Of a stretch of 64,000 nucleotides of DNA, positions 35,823 to 47,134 are shown piece after piece. Each line of letters opens with the position of its first letter. The first letter of the stretch is position 1. The translations under genes were made by a program, and so were the position numbers. The notes below the pieces were generated by a model. That model saw nothing but the letters and a program-made list of their open reading frames with translations, did not search any database and had not been told where the DNA came from. The stretch spans positions 186,001 through 250,000 of the forward strand of contig JBAIAC010000164.1 in assembly GCA_037349315.1 (NCBI GenBank), in the 5' to 3' direction. The DNA comes from Chelydra serpentina (lineage: Eukaryota; Chordata; Testudines; Chelydridae).

Positions 35823-37770
35823 TACCACATAAGAACGGTCAATACTGGGTCAGACCAAAGGTCCATTTGGCCCGGTATCCTGCCTTCTGACAGTGTCCAG
35901 TACCCAGTGCTTCAGAGGGAGTAAACTGAACAGGGCACTTATTGAGTGATCCTTTCATCCAGTCCCAGCTTCCAGTAGTTAGAGGATTAGGGACACCTAG
36001 AGCATGTGGTTGTGTCCCTGACCATCTTGGCAAATAGCCAGTGATGGAACTATCCTCCTTGAATTTAGCTAATTCTCTTTTGAACTCAGTTATACTTCTG
36101 GCCTTCATAAAATCCCCTGGTAATGAGTTCCACAGATTGACTGTGCGTTGTGGGAAGAAGTACTTCCTTATATTTGTTTTTAAACCTGCTGCAAATTAAT
36201 TTCATTGGGTGGTACCTGGTTCTTGTTATGTGAAGGAGTAAAAAACACTTCCTTATTCACTTTCTTCACGTCATACATGATTGTATAGCCCTCTATCATA
36301 TCCCCACTTCATCATCTCTTTTCCAAGCTGTACAATCCCAGTCTTTTTAATCTCTCCTCAGATGGAAGCTGTTCCATACCCCTAATCATTTTTGTTGCCT
36401 TTCTCTTTACTTTTTCCAATTCTAACATCCTTTTAGAGACAGTGTGACGAGATCTGCACACAGTATTCAAAATGTGGGTGTGACGTTCCCCTAGTGTTAT
36501 CTGGACCGGTGATCTGCTAGGTCACTCCAATCCTCGGCTCTGGAAGCCAGCCTTACCCTGCTCCGCTGTGAGAACCCCCACTCCTGGGCTGTTCATGCAC
36601 AGCCTCTGGCATGTAAGCTGCTCCTTGGATTGTGCGACCGAATAACACTAGCCAATATCTCCGGTCCCAGACACAACCCTGGGAACCTCCATCTTGCAGT
36701 GTCCAGTTATGCCCGCTGGACACTGCAAGCTTATATGAGTTTGTCAATTTAACAAAGAAATTGATACGTACCAGGTTTGTTATCACAAGGGGAGTCTCTG
36801 ATACACTTCAAACCAAATGCACTGCTTCAGGTAGAATAAACAAATTTATTAACTACAAAGATTGATTTAGTGATTATAAGTCAAAGCAAAACAAGTCAGA
36901 TTTGGTCAAATGAAATAAAAGCAAAACGCATTCTAAGCTGATCTTAACACTTTCAGTGCCCTGACAAACTTAGATGCTTCTCACCACAGGCTGGCTGGTT
37001 GCTCTTCAGCCAGGCTCTCCCCTTTGATCAGCGCTTGAGTCACTTGGTGGTGGTGTCTGTAGATGGAGGTGGAAGAGAGGAAGAGCATGGCAAATGTCTC
37101 TCCCTTTTATCATGTTCTTTTTTCCCTCTTGGCTTTGCCCCACCCCCCGTTCAGAGTCAGGTGAGAATTACCTCATCGCAGTCCCCAACTGACTAAGGGA
37201 AGCGGGGGTGACTCATTCAGGGGTCCAACAGATCGTTTGTTCCTGCCTAGGCCAGTGTCCTTTGTTCTCGTGAGGCTGGGCTGGGTTTGTCCCATACATG
37301 CCCTGATGCCTCTCTGCTCCTGGAGAGTTTTTGCCTGGACTTGTTTTAAGCCATGAGGACACATTTTCAGCCTCATAACTATATACATGAAATTACAACC
37401 TATAACATCACAGTAACAACAATGCTCAGTGCATCATGAGCCTTCCGAAGACACCTGACATGACACACTTTGCATTGGATACCACACAATCATATAAGGA
37501 TGAACACGGGGGTGTAGGGTGTTTCCCCAAGGTACAGAGCATCACAGTGGGCGTACCATGGATTTATGTAGAGGCATTGTGATATTTTCTGTTTTTCCCC
37601 TTTGACTTTCAGGGGGACTGGTACCGAAGTAATTCAAGAGCACTTCTGAAAATTCCCACCTTACCTCAAATATTCTGAAGTTGACTTTTCTTGACTTGGA
37701 CCCCTCAGCACAGCAATCCTTTCCTTGGACTCTCCTGCAACCCACAATGACTCAGATCACTGCTTTCGCA
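35823..37770 (-). mobile_element. CR1 3' fragment interrupted by a solo LTR
   Basis: The minus strand holds CR1 C-terminal and 3' UTR sequence at 35823-36478, continuing at 37547-37770 after the LTR. One copy of gtggg joins the CR1 perfectly across the insertion (aaaatgtgggcgtaccatgga). Coding remnants are short and broken. Confidence 0.85.
36479..37546 (-). mobile_element. Solo LTR with 5-bp target duplication inside CR1
   Basis: It begins tgtgacg and ends catcaca, flanked by GTGGG at 36474-36478 and 37547-37551. Minus orientation is likely from a TATA-like gataaaag near 37100 and a minus-strand AATAAA near 36850. Length is 1068 bp. It does not resemble the LTR at 34396. Confidence 0.85.
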
Positions 37771-37983
37771 GGAAGCTAGAAATGGTGAGGGGCTGAGGCA
37801 CTTGAGTGGATGCTAGTGGTCTGAGATGCACTAGCTAGCGAGTGAGCCTCAAGCGTAGTGACTAGTCTGTTAGCCACCCTATATTAGTTAATGCTTTAAG
37901 GCCTTGTCTATTCTAGGCACTTTTGTCAAAAACTTCCTACCGCTGCTACCACCAGTTTAGTTCCACCACTGTTAGCAACTAGG

Positions 37984-38212
37984 TTTTAGGTTGGATATTA
38001 GGAAAAACTTTTTCACTAGTAGGGTGGTGAAGCACTGGAATGGGTTACCTAGGGAGGTGGTGGAATCTCCTTCCTTAGAGGTTTTTAAGGTCAGGCTTGA
38101 CAAAGCCCTGGCTGGGATGATCTAGTTGGGGTTGGTCCTGCTTTGAGCAGGGGGTTGGACTAGATGACCTCCTAAGGTCCCTTCCAACCCTGAGATTCTA
38201 TGATTCTATGAC
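37984..38212 (+). mobile_element. CR1 3' end, sense orientation
   Basis: From ttaggttggatattaggaaa through the terminal RT codons and 3' UTR to gattctatgattctatga. It is nearly identical, in opposite orientation, to the 3' end of the CR1 at 4957, and it shows the tail shared with the SINE. Confidence 0.92.
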
Positions 38213-38980
38213 TTGCAATGAATTTGTTGTTATTGCTCATGGTAATTTGTGTAACTATTGTGTTGTTACCAAAAACTAAAAGAATGTACAATGTGCCTAA
38301 TCTTTTGGAAAATCCCTGGGACATGTTAAAAGAACTACATAAAAACACACTGTATGTTAAAAGGCCTTGTTATACTAATGTTGCACAGTTAATGCCTAAA
38401 AAAAAGTATTAAAACTTTTCACAAGTGAAAAGACATTCCAGACCTGATGTGCTGTATAAAAAGGGAAACTGAGGCACACTACCACATTGCTTTCATGGCT
38501 AAATGCCAAAATGTCTGTGCTATAAACAACAGTAATATCTACATTGACTTAATGTTAATTGGGTTCCAAACATGGGCCAGAGCTTGTAGGAATAAAGTAG
38601 CGATGTTCTTTAGCTCTTGGCAATATCACATAAAACACACAGGGACCATGCTGCAAAAGCAGATCCAATCCACTATTGTTCTAACCAAGTTTTACCTTGA
38701 GTTGGTAAAAAGATTCAATCATGTTATGAAACATGACTTTGGTAAACCATTTCTGTTACCCACTGGTACGACTTCTAACCCAATACTAGCTGTAGTAAAA
38801 CAGACCCAGGGATGGGGAGCTCTTGGGCTGCAGTCAGTGATGTTTGTGTCATCCTTTCCTGCATCAATTTTGCGTTGGAGGTGTGACGTTATTGACAATA
38901 ACTGCGACCATACAGGCCTGCTGATGGCCCATTAGGAGCCATCAGCGATACAATGGACCCACTGAGAAAAGGCAGACATG
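38213..38980. other. No recognised feature; one open frame of 162 codons
   Basis: AT-rich sequence with an ATG-stop frame at 38447-38935. It has no family signature, signal peptide or supporting splice sites that I can see, so I do not call it a gene. Confidence 0.4.
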
Positions 38981-38984
38981 CCTG

Positions 38985-39463
38985 TGTCACGGAGTATAGG
39001 GGAGTCCGGCCCTGCACCCCTCTTCCCCGGATTCACTGGGAGTCTCAGCCAGCCAGTAGAACAGAAGGTTAATTAGAGATGCCAGGAACACAGTCCCACC
39101 AGAGCTTGTCAGTACATCCAGGACCCCTCAGTCGGGTGCTTCCGGGGGGCAGGGAGCTTAGACCCCAGCCTGGGGCTCCCTGCATTTCGCCCCACAGCTC
39201 CAAATGGGGCAGGGAGGCCAGACCCTGTCTGCCCCCCTCCCCTCCTCTTCCCAAGCCAGCTCCAAACTGAAAACAAAAAGCCAAACCTCCAGCAGGCTCT
39301 TCCCCTCCCCCGGGGCCCCTCCTCTAGCCTGTCCATTCTCCCAGCCAAAGGTGTCACCTCCCAACCCCGGTCCTGGCTCATGTTACAGCCTCAGGTAAAG
39401 TCTCGCATTCCCAATGCAGCCAGCCTCTCAGGTCAGATCCATCTCGCTCTCTACTCTGTCACA
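38985..39463 (-). repeat. 3' LTR of the Gmr1-like element (479 bp)
   Basis: Its lower-coordinate part (38985 to about 39255) matches 43996-44285 closely, but the rest, corresponding to U3, does not. The poly(A) signal position is AATTAA here, where the 5' LTR has AATAAA. Confidence 0.85.
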
Positions 39464-39478
39464 TCACTCCCCCCTTCG
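39464..39478 (-). other. Polypurine tract
   Basis: On the minus strand aaggggggagtga directly precedes the 3' LTR start tgtgaca, where plus-strand DNA synthesis would be primed. Confidence 0.75.
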
Positions 39479-39483
39479 AGACT

Positions 39484-40620
39484 GAACTGAGCGGGGTCAC
39501 TCTGACCAGTGGCCTGGGGAAGTTCAGGGCCCCCTCTCCAGGACAACGCATCCGCTATCAGGTTGGCGCTTCCCTTCACATGGACCACGTCCATGTCGTA
39601 ATCCTGCAGGAGCAGGCTCCACCTCAGGAGCTTGGCGTTGGCCCCTTTCATCTGGTGTAGCCAGGTCAGGGGCGAGTGGTCGGTGTACACGGTGAAGTGT
39701 CGCCCGAATAGATACGGCTCTAGTTTCTTGAGGGCCCACACCATGGCCAGGCATTCCTTCTCGATGGCCGCATAATTCTGCTCCCGGGGTAGCAGCTTCT
39801 TGCTTAAATACACGATGGGGTGTCTCTGCCCCGTTTCATCCTCCTGCATTAACACCGCCCCCAGTCCCATGTCTGAGGCGTAGGTGAACACCAGAAAGGG
39901 CTTGTCAAAGTCTGGGTTTGCCAGAACCGGGCCCCTGATCAAAGCCTCCTTCAGTGCACAGAGAGCCCTCTGGCACTCCTCGGTCCAGACCACCTTGTCT
40001 GGCTTCCCCTTCTTGCATAGCTCAGTGATGGGGGTGGCTATGGCGCTAAAGTGGGGCACAAATCTTCGATAGTACCCCGCCATCCCAATAAAGGCCTGGA
40101 CCTGCTTTTTAGTTTGTGGAGTGGGCCAGTCCCGGATCACCTCCACCTTGGCTGGTTCTGGCTTTAGGTGGTCGCTCCCCACCCGGTGTCCCAGGTAGGA
40201 CACTTCAGCCATCCCCACCTTGCACTTCTCCGCTTTTACGGTCAGCCCAGCCTCCCGGAGTCGGTCCAGCACTTGTTTAACTTGGGACACATGGTCCTCC
40301 CAGGTCTGGCTAAAGACACAGATGTCATCGATATACGCCACAGCGAAGCTCTCCATCCCCTTCAGTAGCCGATCCACCAGGCGCTGGAAGGTGGCTGGAG
40401 CTCCCTTGAGGCCGAAAGGCAGGGTCAGGAACTCGTAGAGCCCCAGAGGGGTAATGAAGGCAGATTTCAGCCGGGCATCTGCATCCAGTGGCACTTGCCA
40501 GTAGCCCTTTGTAAGATCCATGGTGGTAAGGTACCGAGCCCCTCCCAGCTTGTCTAGGAGCTCGTCCGGCCGGGGCATGGGGTAGGCATCAGATACAGTG
40601 ATGGCATTGAGCTCCAATAG
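39484..40620 (-). pseudogene. Gmr1-like pol, reverse transcriptase and RNase H part
   Basis: The open frame on the minus strand starts in RT at LNAITVSDAYPMPRPDELL and contains LTTMDLTKGYWQVPL (first catalytic Asp), the YIDD catalytic box, and then the connection and RNase H. In RNase H the expected TDAS is TYAS, so the first catalytic Asp is lost; AIEKE and YTDHS are kept. A one-base deletion near 40615 separates it from the upstream frame. No zinc-finger or chromodomain is seen after RNase H. Confidence 0.9.
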
Positions 40621-43535
40621 TCCACACAGAACCGGATCGACCCATCCTTTTTGGGGACCAGCACCACCGGCGAGGCCCAAGGGCTGGACGACGGTTGGAT
40701 CACCCCCAAAGCCAGCATGTCCTTGACCTCTCTTTCCAGGTCCCGAGCTGTCTTCCCTGTGACTCGGAATGGGGAGCATCTTATAGGTTGGTGCGCTCCT
40801 GTCTGCACCCGGTGGACAGTCAGATTAGTGCGACCCGGCTGGTTGGAAAACAGCTGTCGGTACAGATGCAGCACCCCTCTGATCTCAGCTTGCTGGGCAG
40901 GGGTTAGCTGATCAGAGAGAGGGATTGTTTCTTGGGAGGAGCCAGCTCCTGTCTCAGGGAATAGATCTACTAGAGGGTCACTTCCCTGCTCCTCCCAATG
41001 TCCACACATGGCCAGCACCACATTCCCCCTGTCATAATATGGCTTCATCATATTGACATGGTACACCCGGCAGTGGTGTGCCCGGTTAGACAGCTCCACC
41101 ACATAATTTACCTCATTTAGCTGCTTGACAACCTTGAAAGGGCCTTCCCAAGCGGCCTGCAGCTTGTTTTTCCTCACGGGAATGAGAACCATCACCTGAT
41201 CCCCCGTGGCGTAGGCGCGGGCCCGTGCCGTGCGGTCATACCAGACCTTTTGCTTCCTCTGGGCTCTGGCCAGATTTCCCTTGGCCAGGCCCATGAGCTC
41301 AGTAAGTCTCTCTCGGAAGGTCAGGACATACTCCACCACTGACTCTCCCTCGGGGGCCGCCTCCCCCTCCCATTCGTCTCTCATCAGGTCCAGGGGCCCC
41401 CGTACCCTCCTGCCGTATAACAGTTCGAAGGGCGAGAATCCGGTAGACTCCTGGGGCACTTCCCTGTAGGCGAACAGCAGGTGCGGTAGGTACTTGTCCC
41501 AGTCCTGCGGGTGCTGGTTCATAAAAGTTTTCAGCATCATCTTTAGCATCCCATTGAACCTCTCCACCAGCCCATTGGACTGGGGATGATATGCTGAGGC
41601 CCAGCTGTGCCGGACCCCACATTTCTCCCACAAGCACTGGAGCAGGGCCGACATGAAGTTGGACCCTTGGTCTGTCAGGACTTCCTTGGGGAACCCCACT
41701 CGGCTGAAAACGGTCAGCAGCGCATCCGCCACGGTGTCTGCTTCAATGGAGGATAAGGGCACCGCCTCGGGGTAGCAGGTGGCGAAATCTACCACCACCA
41801 GAATGTACTTCTTCCCCGACCGGGTTGCCCTGCTGAGGGGGCCCACCCTATTCATAGCCACCTTCTGGAAAGGTTCCTCTCTGATGGGCAGGGACCTCCA
41901 GGGATCTTCTTCCTTACCCTGGGCCAGGCGTAATAGCTGGTGATGATACTTCTGGGGCCTCACCGGCTGCCTCCTGATTCCCCACAGTTGTACTTCCCCT
42001 TGGGAAGCCCATTCCCGGCACAGGAATCCCTTCTCCCACAGGGATCTGTCTCTGCAGTCTTCCCCAAGGGGGTTTGCAGCGCTGTGGCCAGCAAGTTCCC
42101 TTAGCTTCTCCAAGGTGGGATCCCTCTGCAGCTCACTGGCCAGGCCTGGGGTCACCGCCCCACTGAGCCCTGCCCTTGGTGGCTCCCTCTCTGCCATGGA
42201 ATCACTTCCCGGCAGCACCTCTGGACCAGGCAAGCCTGGTTGGCAGCTGTCCTGCCCTGCCTGTGTGTCCCCCCACTCAGCTGGGGTCTCTGCTCCCCCC
42301 GTGCTCAGCGCTGCCCTGGCTGTCCCTGTGGGGCCAGGCAGCGAGCTCGCTGCTTCGCTCTCTGCATCAGAGACTGCCTGAGCCACCTCTCCATTGTGCA
42401 GGGGGGCGGGGAGCATCTCTCTGTCCCACCCCGCCCTAGGGGTCTGGTTACAGGCAGGCAGGTAACCCGAGCCTGGCAGCTCCTCCCCCCTGCCAGCCAG
42501 GTCATTTACATTTTCACTGACCATTTCCCTGTTAGCCAATTGGTTTCCTGAGTTCAGATTCAAATCCTCGGCCGTTACAGGGCCAGGGCCTGGATCCTGT
42601 CCCAAAGATACACAGTCACCCCCCAACAGCACCTTACAGCTGACATCCTGGAGACCCCCAGCCACCAGCCAGCCCGACCCCTCCTGGGTCTGCACAGGGA
42701 TCTGGGCCATAGGCAGGGCGAATGGGTCCGTCCCTGGGACCCTCACCCAGGTCACACAGCCCCTCAGCATCTGGTGGGGGTGCACCACCCGGGGCCTGAC
42801 CACAATTCTCTCTGTCCCGGGGTCTTGCCACCCCCCGAATGTCTCTCCATTGACCATCACCTTCCGCTCCCACTGGGGGTCCATAGGGCTTGAGTCCAGG
42901 GCCAGGAGTGGAAATCCGTCCACCATCCCACCCATCTGGCTGGTGGAGTTTATGGCCTTGGGACCCAGCAAGGGGGTTAGATCCCGGGGCTTTTCCGCAG
43001 GGTCTCCCTGGTTCCAATCACCAGCCTGCTCCAAGGCAGTGAGGTGGGCCTCCACATCTCCACCCTCCTTAACCAAGGGCAGCAATTTAGGATCGAGGTT
43101 CCCTGCGGAGCTGGCACCCCGGGATCTGTCCCCACTTACTCCTGGCCAGTCCCCTATGCCTCTCCATTCCACCACCGCAAGTTCACGCTGCTGCTTCTTC
43201 TGTAGGTCTTTCTCGGAGTCTCGCTGTCTCTCACAGTCCTCTTGCTCTCTCGGACTCCGCTCCAGTCCCATCCGTCTCCGATCCCCTGCTGGGGAACCCG
43301 ATCGTGAAGACCCCCGTCTGGTTGGGGACCAGACTCTTGGGGATGCCAGGCTATCACTCCAGCTGCTCCCAGATCCTGCTGTAGCCCCATTGGGGTCAGG
43401 AATCTGCTCCCTGGAATGGTCATCCTCCTCCAGCCGCGTGATTAACTGGGCTTTAGTGAGCTTCCCAATGGGCAGCCCTCTCTTTTTGCACAGGGTTACA
43501 ATGCTCTTCTTAAGGAGAAGGTGATAGGCCATCAC
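40621..43535 (-). pseudogene. Gmr1-like gag remnant, protease, integrase and RT start
   Basis: A single frame of nearly 970 codons from the ATG at 43535 (residues counted from there). Residues 1-45 resemble a small helical gag start. Residues 158-194 resemble the start of capsid, and the following capsid and zinc knuckle appear deleted. Protease is about 225-310, with DPG at 238-240 where retropepsins have DTG/DSG. Integrase keeps D583, D622 and E658 (DD35E spacing), but the HHCC zinc-binding part is missing. A GPF-like C-terminal domain follows, then the RT fingers (CSPFRVTGK, VPKKDGSIRFCVDY). The frame fails right after CVDY by a one-base deletion. Confidence 0.88.
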
Positions 43536-43995
43536 TTCACTGCTCCCAAGTTTGCTGTGGATCCGCAGGCCTGTGTGCTCTTAGCTCCCCACGGTTTCCA
43601 GGAAGAATCCCAAGTGTGCCAGCCCTTCTCCAGGTCACCGCCTCTTTGCCAGGGTCGAGCTGCAGCTCCTCCGCCCCTGGGTCCACTCACGGCACCCCCA
43701 GGGGAACCCTGTCACTGCAAAAATCCTTCTCTCTCCCAGGGCCAAGCCGCAGGCTCCTCCACCCCTGGGACTGCTCACTGTAGCCCCCAGGGGGACCCCA
43801 TCATTGCACAGTCCTTCTCGCTGGTCACACACTCCCAGGGGTTAAGCGTAGCTCCTCCGCTCCCCGAAACCGCTCCTCCGTGAGCCTTCAGCACGCCTGG
43901 TCCTCGTTAGCCCCCCTTCGTTCTACTGCTCCCCAGTTACTTACTGCAGGAAGCGCCGTTCACGGGGTGCAGAACGTCCTGCCGCTGCCACCAGT

Positions 43996-44561
43996 TGTCA
44001 CGGAGTGTGGGGGAGTCCGGCCCTGCACCCCTCTTCCCCGGATTCACTGGGAGTCTCAGCCAGCCAGTAGAACAGAAGGTTTATTAGAGATGCCAGGAAC
44101 ACAGTCCAACCAGAGCTTGTCAGTACATCCAGGACCCCTCAGTCGGGTCCTTCCGGGGGGCAGGGAGCTTAGACCCCAGCCTGGGGCTCCCTGCATTTCG
44201 CCCCACAGCTCCAGCCGGGGCAGGGAGGCCAGACCCTGTCTGCCTCTCTCCCCTCTTCTCTGGCCAGCTCCAAACTCAAACTCTCCAGCCCCTCCTCCCC
44301 CTTTGTCTGCTTCCCGGGCCAGGAGGTCACCTGATCCCTTTGTTCCCACACCTTCAGCTCTCACCTTTGCCGGGGAAGGGGCCGGGCCATCTGTTGCCAG
44401 GAGACAGAGCCATTCTCTGTGTCCAGGCCTCTGCCTTCTAGGGCTTTGTAACAATCATGCACCGTTGTCCCACCACCTAGATACTCAAGCACCGCATAGG
44501 GGAAACTGAGGCACTCACACAGTACTCAGGGAAACCTTAACAACAGTCCTAGTTCGTCACA
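43996..44561 (-). repeat. 5' LTR of the Gmr1-like element (566 bp)
   Basis: Ends tgtgacg and cgtgaca on the minus strand. AATAAA is present (complement near 44080). Three bases inside its internal end is tggtggcagcgg, a plausible tRNA primer-binding site, though I could not assign the tRNA. Its U3 resembles the LTR at 54979 more than it resembles this element's own 3' LTR. Confidence 0.85.
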
Positions 44562-44565
44562 CCTG

Positions 44566-45561
44566 CCCTCAACCAGAGACCAGCAGGATGGAATCAAGGC
44601 CCATCCACGTCCCAGATCCCAGCCCCGCCCGCCTCCCCTCTGCTGCTGACTCACGATGTTTTTCCACCATGGCCAGACGTTTAATGGCCACAGAACCCCG
44701 GAGAGCCACTGCTGCGGAGACCTGCCTTCGTCGCTGAAGATGCTCCTCACAGCAGCTCTGCCAAAGGGGATACGATGCTGTGGCATTAATTAGGCGCAGA
44801 GTGTCCAGTCATCCGAAGAGTCGGTGTCTTTCTTTGTGGTTGCCCCACCATTCCCTCCGGGCCTGACCTGCCCTCTAGCCCAGCCTCCTGCTGACACTAG
44901 AAACATAATAGTAGAGCCATAAACGGCTTCAACGCCCACCGTGCCCAACCCTCACATCTCAGTACTGCGATTAAAGGTGCATGGTGGGAACATGCCCACA
45001 TTTTGCTATGAGTCACTGGACAGAGCTTTGATTTTCACAGTCTCCAAAAACCTTCCCAGCATCCTGACATCTAAGCGGGCATCTGAAGGAAGCACACACC
45101 TGCTCAAGGTACTGCTGATGTTTGAGAAGGGAGACAGATAGGAAAAAAGCTCAATCCACAGTGACACTAATGAGCATGAATAGCCAATGAGGTTTGTATG
45201 TAGCTACTTAGTCAATTGTGAACCTTCCTATCATTCTCCCTTTGAAATGATGATGATGATGATGATGTACACTTGACTTTCTATCCCAGTGTGCCATGGA
45301 CTTCTACAGGTTGCATTAGCCAATCCAACCATTCGGCACTCGGAGATGGGTACCTCTGTATTGTGCCTGATTCTTGTACAGCTATAACAGGCTGGTAGAT
45401 GCAGATACTTTCCCCTCTTCTTAACCTGCAATAATATGAGCCCAGCCCCAGGCTAGGGCTGGGAAGAGAGAGAAAGAGCAGTAGGTTTTCCCTATTGTTT
45501 CCTGCTTCCTTTTTCTTGCATAGCTTCTCCTTCATACCAACTTGCTGTGTTAATTTCATGA
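44566..45561. other. No gene seen; (GAT)n microsatellite
   Basis: Single-copy-looking sequence with a GAT/ATG trinucleotide run near 45246-45266. No RNA gene or convincing open frame was found. Confidence 0.5.
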
Positions 45562-45634
45562 GCCTGGCTAGCTCAGTTGGTAGAGCATCAGACTTTTAAT
45601 CTGAGGGTCCAGGGTTCAAGTCCCTGCTCAGGTG
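45562..45634 (+). tRNA. tRNA-Lys (TTT), borderline
   Basis: Clover-leaf with anticodon TTT in loop cttttaa, intact D arm (tagctcagttggtagagca) and T arm (ggttcaagtcc). The acceptor stem has a C-C mismatch at 7-66 and a G-T pair at 1-72, and no T-run terminator follows. It may be a working gene or a recent pseudogene. Confidence 0.7.
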
Positions 45635-46391
45635 AGTAACTATTAATTAACGTCTTAAAAATTCTGTCTCTCGGGAGTCCTCTTTGATGTTACTTTTTCC
45701 CTTCAGGATTTTGCCTTTCCTAAGAAGGGTCTTTTTGTGTGGGGGATCGAAGGGGCAACTTCCTGACATCCCCTCTGTCCCCGCAGGCTGGAGGAATAAA
45801 GGCCTCTGGGCATATAGCAGGTTCCTCCCAGATGGCTGCGTTCTCACCTGGTGGAGGTGGAAGCTCGGTCTCCTTGCCTCTGTTGCTGCCTTCCCGTGAA
45901 GGTGCTGATCCGGCTGCCCTGTCTGACGCAGGATGGGAGGAATGTTTGGAGCTTTGGCTTCTGATTGCGGGCTCCCTCCTACAGCAGCGCGAGGTGGGCT
46001 CTGTGGGGAGCCTCTCCCAGGCAGAAGGTATCTGGGTGTTGCCAGTCCCTGCCAGGCTTGGGTCCAGCCCAGCGCTGAGGCCTGAAGTCTCAGGAGACCG
46101 GGGGAGGAGAGAGCAGAACTGGTGGAGCTGGGGAGTGGAGCGCCAGGAGCCGCTCACCCCGCCTTGAGAGCACTTGTGGGGACTGAGCTGTCTTTGGGTA
46201 GGGGAGTGATGGGACCCCAGGGGATGGGGACAACAGTCTGGGGTCTCATTCACCCAGGCAAGGAAACACCCCTATGGGGGGGCAGATCAGTGACTACGGG
46301 ATCTGTTGGTGAGCCCCAAATCCAGACGAACACGGCTCCCCCTCTGATACTTTCAATAACTCTGTTATCAGCGCCTGGGAGTGTAATTGAA
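45635..46391 (+). other. No assigned gene; one exon-like segment
   Basis: ccccgcag at 45786 precedes an open stretch to about 45991 that is followed by gcgag|gtgggc. It codes for a mixed hydrophobic sequence that I do not recognise. It may be chance. Confidence 0.25.
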
Positions 46392-46493
46392 ACCATGGGA
46401 ACAGCCAGACTGGGCTAGACCGAAGGTCTATACAGTTCTGTATCTTGTTTTCTCACATTAGCCAATACCAGGTGCCCCAGAAGCCACTCGCCA
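46392..46493 (-). mobile_element. CR1 3' UTR fragment
   Basis: aacagccagactgggctagaccgaaggtctat and ccaataccaggtgccccag match the CR1 3' UTR segment also seen at 35823 and 51238. Confidence 0.7.
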
Positions 46494-46567
46494 AGGCAAC
46501 ACTGGGAGTCAAACCCAGGATCTCCTGTTTTCAAGACAGGGGCTTTAACCAGCTACGCCATGGTGCC
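46494..46567 (-). pseudogene. tRNA-Thr-type pseudogene with anticodon TGA
   Basis: Acceptor, D arm and anticodon stem follow cytosolic tRNA-Thr, but the loop reads cttgaaa, anticodon TGA (Ser codon UCA) in place of TGT. There is no long variable arm, so it is not tRNA-Ser. The T loop has lost the invariant C56 (tttgact), and the acceptor has a C-T mismatch at 5-68. Confidence 0.75.
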
Positions 46568-46574
46568 CGGCTCT

Positions 46575-47130
46575 GGCTAAGGCCGGGTATCTGCCCACAC
46601 CTGACTCCCTGCCAATGCCCCCACCCTATTGTTCCACTGACCAGGAGCTGTGCGAGGTAACCCCACACCCCAACCGTGTGCCCCAATCCCCTGCTGGAGA
46701 CTTGAGCCTCCCCCCAAAGCAGGAGCCCTTTCCTGCACCCCAAGACCCTCATACCTGGCCCCACACCAGAGCCAGCACTCCCACACCAGAGCCCTGACCC
46801 CCTTTTGCACCCCAACCCCCTGCCCCAGCCTGGAGCCCCCCTCAAACTCCGAGCCCCTCCTGTACCCCAAACCCCTCATCCCTGGCCCCACCCCAGAGCC
46901 TGAACCCCCAGCCGAGAGCCCTGACCCCCTCCCACACCCCAACCCCCTGCCCCAGCCTAGAGCCCCCCTCACACCCTGAACCCCTCATTCTCTGCCCCCC
47001 TGCAGCCTTCACCCCTGTACCCCAATCCCCTGCCCCAGCCCTGAGCCCCTCCCAAGCCCCTCATACCCAGCTCCGTTGGGTCGTGGGCATCAACAATTTT
47101 CTTCAACTGGGTCACCAGAAAAAAAGTTTG
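46575..47130 (-). repeat. GC-rich dispersed repeat
   Basis: Repeated ctgccccagcc, gagcccctc and ccctcatccctggccccaccccagagcc phrases, ending aaaaaaagtttgaaacccgctg. The same phrases occur at 35600-35740. Open frames on both strands are by-products of the low-complexity sequence. Confidence 0.65.
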
Positions 47131-47134
47131 AAAC

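Larger units (their letters stand above)
38985..44561 (-). mobile_element. Gmr1-like Ty3/gypsy retrotransposon, inactivated
   Basis: It is flanked by CCTG on both sides (38981-38984 and 44562-44565). It reads 5' LTR (43996-44561), a short gag remnant, protease, integrase, reverse transcriptase, RNase H, polypurine tract and 3' LTR (38985-39463). Integrase before reverse transcriptase is the copia-like order known for the deuterostome Gmr1 group of Ty3/gypsy elements. It is damaged at several points, so it is not autonomous. Confidence 0.9.

Noticed and set aside
38447..38935. 162-codon open frame
   Set aside because: No recognised family, no splice or promoter support, AT-rich region between repeats.
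46530..46979. Overlapping frames with GSGLWCG / PHTRAST-type low complexity
   Set aside because: They fall in the GC-rich dispersed repeat and are open on both strands.
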